The notes under the pieces: generated by a model
Seen by the model: the letters and a program-made list of their open reading frames with translations, nothing else
Database searches by the model: none
What the model was told of the DNA's origin: nothing
In this document: piece after piece, positions 60,596 to 64,000 of the stretch
How the letters are laid out: each line of letters opens with the position of its first letter
How positions within the stretch are numbered: the first letter of the stretch is position 1
Position numbers and translations under genes: made by a program
Source: Couchioplanes caeruleus
GTDB lineage: Bacteria; Actinomycetota; Actinomycetes; Mycobacteriales; Micromonosporaceae
Assembly: GCF_003751945.1 (NCBI RefSeq)
Contig: NZ_RJKL01000001.1
Span: 3,782,001 to 3,846,000, forward strand
DNA length: 64,000 nucleotides
Direction: 5' to 3'

Positions 60596-61522
60596 TCAGC
60601 CCGCCTTCCGGATGCCCCAGGACGCCTGCCAGGCCTGCCCTGGCGCCAGCACGACCAGGTCACGCCCGGACCGGAATGCGTCGGGCGGGCAGGTCATCGG
60701 CTCGATCGCCAGGGATCGGCGGAACCGCTCGCCGCTGAGCGTGTCGCCCGTGAACACCTGCCACCACTTGAAGCTCTCGTCGCCCCAGACCGTCACCGCC
60801 TGGCTGCCGTCGGGCGCCGCGATGGTGACCGAGGAGCCGCCGTCCGCCTCGGTGATCACGTCTCCCCAGGTCGTGTCGAGCTTGGCCGCGCCGATGCGGC
60901 GCGGCGCGGTGAAGTCGAACTCGCCGCCGGCCACCTTCACCGCGCCGATCGGCAGCAACCGGGCGTCGGTCAGGACCTTGGTGCGGCCCGGCACCCGCAG
61001 CAGGATGTCGTCCACGGCCACACCGGGCAGCCGCAGGTACGGGTGGACCGAGAAGCCCCAGGGCGCGTTCGCGTCGCCGGTGTTGACAACCTCCTGATCG
61101 GAGCGGAGCCCCTCGGCGCCGACGCTCCACCGGGTCCGCAACGTGAGCGGCCACGGATATCCGATCTGCGCCGGCAGCTCGAACTCGAGCGTGACGGAAT
61201 CCGGCGTCCGGTCGGCGAGGCGCCACCGGGCCCAGTTGGCCAGCCCGTGGATCGCGTTGTGCTTGCCCGGCTCGGTGAGAGGCAGTTGGTACGACGTGCC
61301 CTCGAACGTGTAGCGCCCGTCGCGGATCCGGTTGGGCCACGGCGCGAGAAGCTGACCCGCCGAGGCGGGCGAGATCTCGTCCGGCCCGAACCCGTCCACC
61401 ACCTCGACCGCACCCACGGCGTAGCCGCGCAGCACGCCGCCGACCTCCGCGAGCGTGGCCCGATGGCCGCCCGCCTCGATCGTCCACTGAGTCCCGGATC
61501 TCGCCGACACGACAGCACTCAC
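60596..61522 (-). CDS. Aldose 1-epimerase
   Basis: This 308-residue mutarotase has APWPNRIRDGRY, the base histidine region GKHNAIHGLANWA, FSVHPYLRLPG and the catalytic Glu in SLAIEPMTCPPDAF. It interconverts alpha and beta sugar anomers. GTG 61522 overlaps the stop of an upstream 27-codon reading frame (GTGA), suggesting coupled translation. The nitroreductase gene follows immediately. Confidence 0.93.
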   Translation of the reverse strand: MSAVVSARSGTQWTIEAGGHRATLAEVGGVLRGYAVGAVEVVDGFGPDEISPASAGQLLAPWPNRIRDGRYTFEGTSYQLPLTEPGKHNAIHGLANWARWRLADRTPDSVTLEFELPAQIGYPWPLTLRTRWSVGAEGLRSDQEVVNTGDANAPWGFSVHPYLRLPGVAVDDILLRVPGRTKVLTDARLLPIGAVKVAGGEFDFTAPRRIGAAKLDTTWGDVITEADGGSSVTIAAPDGSQAVTVWGDESFKWWQVFTGDTLSGERFRRSLAIEPMTCPPDAFRSGRDLVVLAPGQAWQASWGIRKAG

Positions 61523-61602
61523 GCCGCCGCCTCGCTTCGCTCCCCGGCGCCGCGAGGCACGAGCTGACTGTGTTCGATGAAGCCCTCGCTGCGCTCGGTC
61601 AT
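61519..61602 (-). CDS. Possible 27-residue leader peptide
   Basis: This short frame starts MTERSEGF at ATG 61602, ends GERSEAAA, and overlaps the aldose epimerase start (GTGA). The DNA has reiterated CTCGCTTCGCTCC-like sequence, so its coding status is uncertain. If translated, it would couple initiation of the epimerase gene. Confidence 0.35.
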   Translation of the reverse strand: MTERSEGFIEHSQLVPRGAGERSEAAA

Positions 61603-61612
61603 GCAGAGGACA

Positions 61613-62926
61613 TTATCGGTTCGCCGGGATGTCAGCCGGGGGACGGTATCGGCCGAGTGCGGGAAAGGCGAGGGCCAGCACCACGGCCAGCCCGGCAGCG
61701 GCGAAGCCACCACCCACCCAGGACGCCACGGGTCCGGTGACGTCCGCGGTGGCGCCCGCGCGCAGGTCGCCCAGCCGCGGGCCGCCGGCCACGACGACGG
61801 TGAAGACGCCCTGCAGACGGCCGCGCAGCCGGTCCGGCGCGTACACCTGCAGGATCGACTGCCGGTAGACCGCGCTGACGAGGTCGGCCGCGCCGCCGAC
61901 CGCGAGCAGCAACACCATCAGCCACAGCGAGCTCGCCAGCCCGGCGAGGCCGACCGCCACACCCCAGACGACCACCGCGACGACCAGCGCGACGCCCTGG
62001 CGCCGTACCCGGCCGATCCAGCCGGAGGTGAGGCCGCCGACCACCGAGCCGATCGCGATCGCGGCGAACAGCCAGCCGACCGCGGCGCCGCCGCCGAACC
62101 GGTCCTCGGCGATCTCCGGGAACAACGCCCGGGGCATCGCCAGCACCATCGCGATGATGTCGATGGCGAAGGAGAGCAGGAGTACCGGCTGGATGGCGAG
62201 GAACCGCAGGCCGTCCGCGATGCCGCGCAGTCCCGCGGTCGGCTTCTCGGCAAGGCCGTCCTCGTGCACCGGCGGGATGGGCGGCAGCTTGTACGCCGCC
62301 CAGAAGGAGATGGTGAAAAGCACGGCGTCCACCGCATACGCGATGGTGACGCCGGCGCCGGTCGACCAGGTGCCGAAGATGAGGCCCGCGGCGAGCGGCC
62401 CGAGCACCCCGCCCGCGGTCGTCGTGGTGTAGGCGAGGGTGTTGGCGGCGGGCACCAGCGCGGTGGGCACGATCCGCGGGATGATCGCCTGCCGGGTCGG
62501 CGAGCTGATCGCGAAACCCGCCGACTGCACGGCCGTGAGCACCAGCAGCAGCACACCGCTGCGCGCCCCGAGCAACGCCTGCACCAGCAGGCCGACGGTG
62601 GACAGCCAGGCCAGCGTCGAGCTGGCGAGCAGCAGCTTGCGCCGGTCCACCACGTCGGCGGCGGCGCCGCCCCAGAGACCGAAGATCAGCAGGGGTACGA
62701 GCCCGGCGATGCCGAGCAGGCCCACCCAGGCGGACGAGTGCGTGATCGCGAACATCTCGACGGGCACGGCCACCGCGGTGAACTGGAAGCCGAAGTAGGA
62801 GACTCCGTTGCCGATCCACATCCGCCGGTACGCGACCCCGCGCAGCGGCCGTACGTCGATCATCCAACCCTTGCCGTCCCGCTCCTCGACGACCTTCTCC
62901 GCCGCCTCCACGGGCTCCTGGCTCAC
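61613..62926 (-). CDS. MFS transporter, EntS-like
   Basis: This 437-residue protein has about 12 transmembrane helices. GNGVSYFGFQFTAVAVPVEM, LFGLWGGAAADVVDRRKLLL (motif A) and GPLAAGLIFG are typical of the EntS/Tn5-type MFS subfamily of multidrug or siderophore exporters. A Lys/Glu-rich N-terminal 22 residues precede the first helix. GTG 62926 overlaps the pdxH stop (GTGA), so they are co-translated, though a functional link is unclear. Confidence 0.9.
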   Translation of the reverse strand: MSQEPVEAAEKVVEERDGKGWMIDVRPLRGVAYRRMWIGNGVSYFGFQFTAVAVPVEMFAITHSSAWVGLLGIAGLVPLLIFGLWGGAAADVVDRRKLLLASSTLAWLSTVGLLVQALLGARSGVLLLVLTAVQSAGFAISSPTRQAIIPRIVPTALVPAANTLAYTTTTAGGVLGPLAAGLIFGTWSTGAGVTIAYAVDAVLFTISFWAAYKLPPIPPVHEDGLAEKPTAGLRGIADGLRFLAIQPVLLLSFAIDIIAMVLAMPRALFPEIAEDRFGGGAAVGWLFAAIAIGSVVGGLTSGWIGRVRRQGVALVVAVVVWGVAVGLAGLASSLWLMVLLLAVGGAADLVSAVYRQSILQVYAPDRLRGRLQGVFTVVVAGGPRLGDLRAGATADVTGPVASWVGGGFAAAGLAVVLALAFPALGRYRPPADIPANR

Positions 62927-63579
62927 GGGGCGAGCCGCTCGACGACCCATTTCCCGCCGGTGCGGCGGTAGCGCAGCCGGTCGTGCAGGCGATTGCTGCG
63001 TCCCTGCCAGAACTCGACGGTCTCCGGCACTACCCGTAGGCCGCCCCAGTGCGGCGGGGCGGGCACCTCGCCGTCGGCGCCGAAGCGCTCCACGGCGGCC
63101 TCGAGCCCCGCGTCGACGGCGGCCCGGTCCGGCACCACCCGGCTCTGCGGGCTCGCCCACGCGCCGAGCCGGGAACCCCGCGGCCGACTCGCGAAGTACG
63201 CCTCGGTCTCGGCCCGGTCCACCTTCTCCACGGCGCCGCCCACGATCACCTGCCGCTGCATGGCGAACCACGGGAACACCAGGCTCGCCTGCGGGTTCTC
63301 CAGCGCCTCGGTGCCCTTGCGCGACGTGTAGTTGGTGAAGAACACGAAACCACGCTCGTCGTAGTCCTTGAGCAGGACGGTCCGGGCGCTCGGCCGCGCG
63401 GCGGCGTCCGCGGTCGCCACGATCATGGCGTTGGGCTCGGGCAGCGCGTACTCCAGCGCCTCGGAGAACCAGCGGGCGAACTGCTCCGGCCAGGCCGCGG
63501 CCAGGTCGCTCTCGAGCAGCGCCCCGCGCTCGGTGTAGTCGCGCCGCATCGCGGCGGGCAACGGTTGTTCCGGCGTCAC
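62923..63579 (-). CDS. pdxH: Pyridoxamine 5'-phosphate oxidase
   Basis: This 218-residue FMN enzyme makes pyridoxal 5'-phosphate. Its N-terminal MRRDYTERGALLESDL is typical, as are ARTVLLKDYDERGFVFFTNY, SRKGTEALENPQASLVFPW and the C-terminal VEFWQGRSNRLHDRLRYRR. It supplies PLP to enzymes such as the alanine racemase in this window. GTG 63579 is behind AAGGA. The MFS gene is translationally coupled. Confidence 0.95.
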   Translation of the reverse strand: MTPEQPLPAAMRRDYTERGALLESDLAAAWPEQFARWFSEALEYALPEPNAMIVATADAAARPSARTVLLKDYDERGFVFFTNYTSRKGTEALENPQASLVFPWFAMQRQVIVGGAVEKVDRAETEAYFASRPRGSRLGAWASPQSRVVPDRAAVDAGLEAAVERFGADGEVPAPPHWGGLRVVPETVEFWQGRSNRLHDRLRYRRTGGKWVVERLAP

Positions 63580-63752
63580 ATGCGTTCCTTTTCCGAGATC
63601 GACCCAACGAACCTAAGTCGTGTACGCCGCCGCGTCCCCTCCGGGAGGATAGGTGTCGCAGACAGCACATTCCCGCGGGTCGACCGACCGGTCACCGGCG
63701 GGCAAGATGAGACACCCACGGCTTCGACCAGCCGGACTCCCCAGGAGGCGTC

Positions 63753-64000
63753 GTGTCCGATTTCAAGCCGGGCCTGGAGGGCGTCGTCGCCTTCGAGACC
63801 GAGATCGCCGAGCCCGACAAGGACGGCGGCTCCCTGCGCTACCGGGGAGTCGACATCGAGGACCTCATCGGGCAGGTGTCCTTCGGCAGCGTCTGGGCGC
63901 TGCTGGTCGACGGGCGGTTCGGGCCCGGGCTGCCGCCGGCCGAGCCGTTCCCGGTGCCGGTGCACTCCGGCGACATCCGGGTCGACGTGCAGTCCGCGGT
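63753..64000 (+). CDS. Citrate synthase, N-terminal part (cut by window)
   Basis: Eighty-two codons are present: VSDFKPGLEGVVAFETEIAE, then GGSLRYRGVDIEDLIGQVSF. This opening is characteristic of the short actinobacterial citrate synthase (CitA-like) proteins that condense acetyl-CoA and oxaloacetate. GTG 63753 has AGGAGG 4 nt upstream. It is divergent from pdxH across 173 bp. Confidence 0.88.
   Translation, partial: MSDFKPGLEGVVAFETEIAEPDKDGGSLRYRGVDIEDLIGQVSFGSVWALLVDGRFGPGLPPAEPFPVPVHSGDIRVDVQSA

Overview
The window is a stretch of very GC-rich chromosome from a filamentous-type actinobacterium. Frequent GTG starts, leaderless genes, AfsR/SARP-type regulators, ALF-repeat secreted proteins, actinobacterial c-di-AMP riboswitches and ECF sigma/anti-sigma pairs point to the Micromonosporales, possibly Actinoplanes-like; this placement is inference. 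I saw no rRNA, tRNA, insertion sequence, prophage or CRISPR array. Both ends cut genes: a sensor histidine kinase on the left and citrate synthase on the right.

Region 1 (1-11 kb): a partial two-component kinase faces a beta-lactamase-fold protein that has lost its catalytic residues, followed by an MFS exporter. Next is a polymorphic-toxin locus: a 1,380-residue secreted coiled-coil protein with a pretoxin HINT module and a C-terminal toxin-like domain, with a small probable immunity gene overlapping its 3' end. Divergent from it is a second ALF-repeat protein with lectin and FG-GAP repeats. Region 2 (11-18 kb): a D-alanine/cell-wall block with an S66 LD-carboxypeptidase, alanine racemase, a P-loop ATPase with a terminal helix-turn-helix, D-Ala-D-Ala ligase, TetR and LuxR regulators. 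alr and ddl share a 52-nt upstream element. Region 3 (18-24 kb): two tandem AfsR/SARP-type ATPase regulators.

Region 4 (24-32 kb): a five-gene furanose-utilisation operon (lipoprotein binding protein, secreted GH2 enzyme with arabinofuranose-binding domains, ABC ATPase, two permeases), followed by a patch of degenerate 30-bp repeats and a DCC-type protein. Region 5 (32-41 kb): two ECF sigma/anti-sigma pairs, a neprosin-like secreted protein, a cysteine dioxygenase-rhodanese pair behind a palindrome, a lipoprotein sharing an apparent sigma-specific promoter with the second ECF operon, and a PAS-GGDEF-EAL protein. Region 6 (41-57 kb): a TetR gene, a TagGH-like polymer exporter, two divergent paralogous zinc-peptidase-like secreted proteins each behind a c-di-AMP riboswitch, a GH65 phosphorylase with beta-phosphoglucomutase, an anti-sigma ATPase, a membrane protein, a sugar ABC ATPase, and a teichoic-acid-type pair (GT2-TagF fusion and CDP-alcohol transferase). 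Region 7 (57-64 kb): PspC and DUF4230 proteins, an acyl-CoA dehydrogenase with a start-proximal palindrome, a ParB-like small protein, nitroreductase, aldose epimerase, MFS, pdxH and citrate synthase.

The strongest shared theme is the cell envelope: D-Ala supply, peptidoglycan peptidases under c-di-AMP control, wall-polymer export and synthesis, and secreted effectors.
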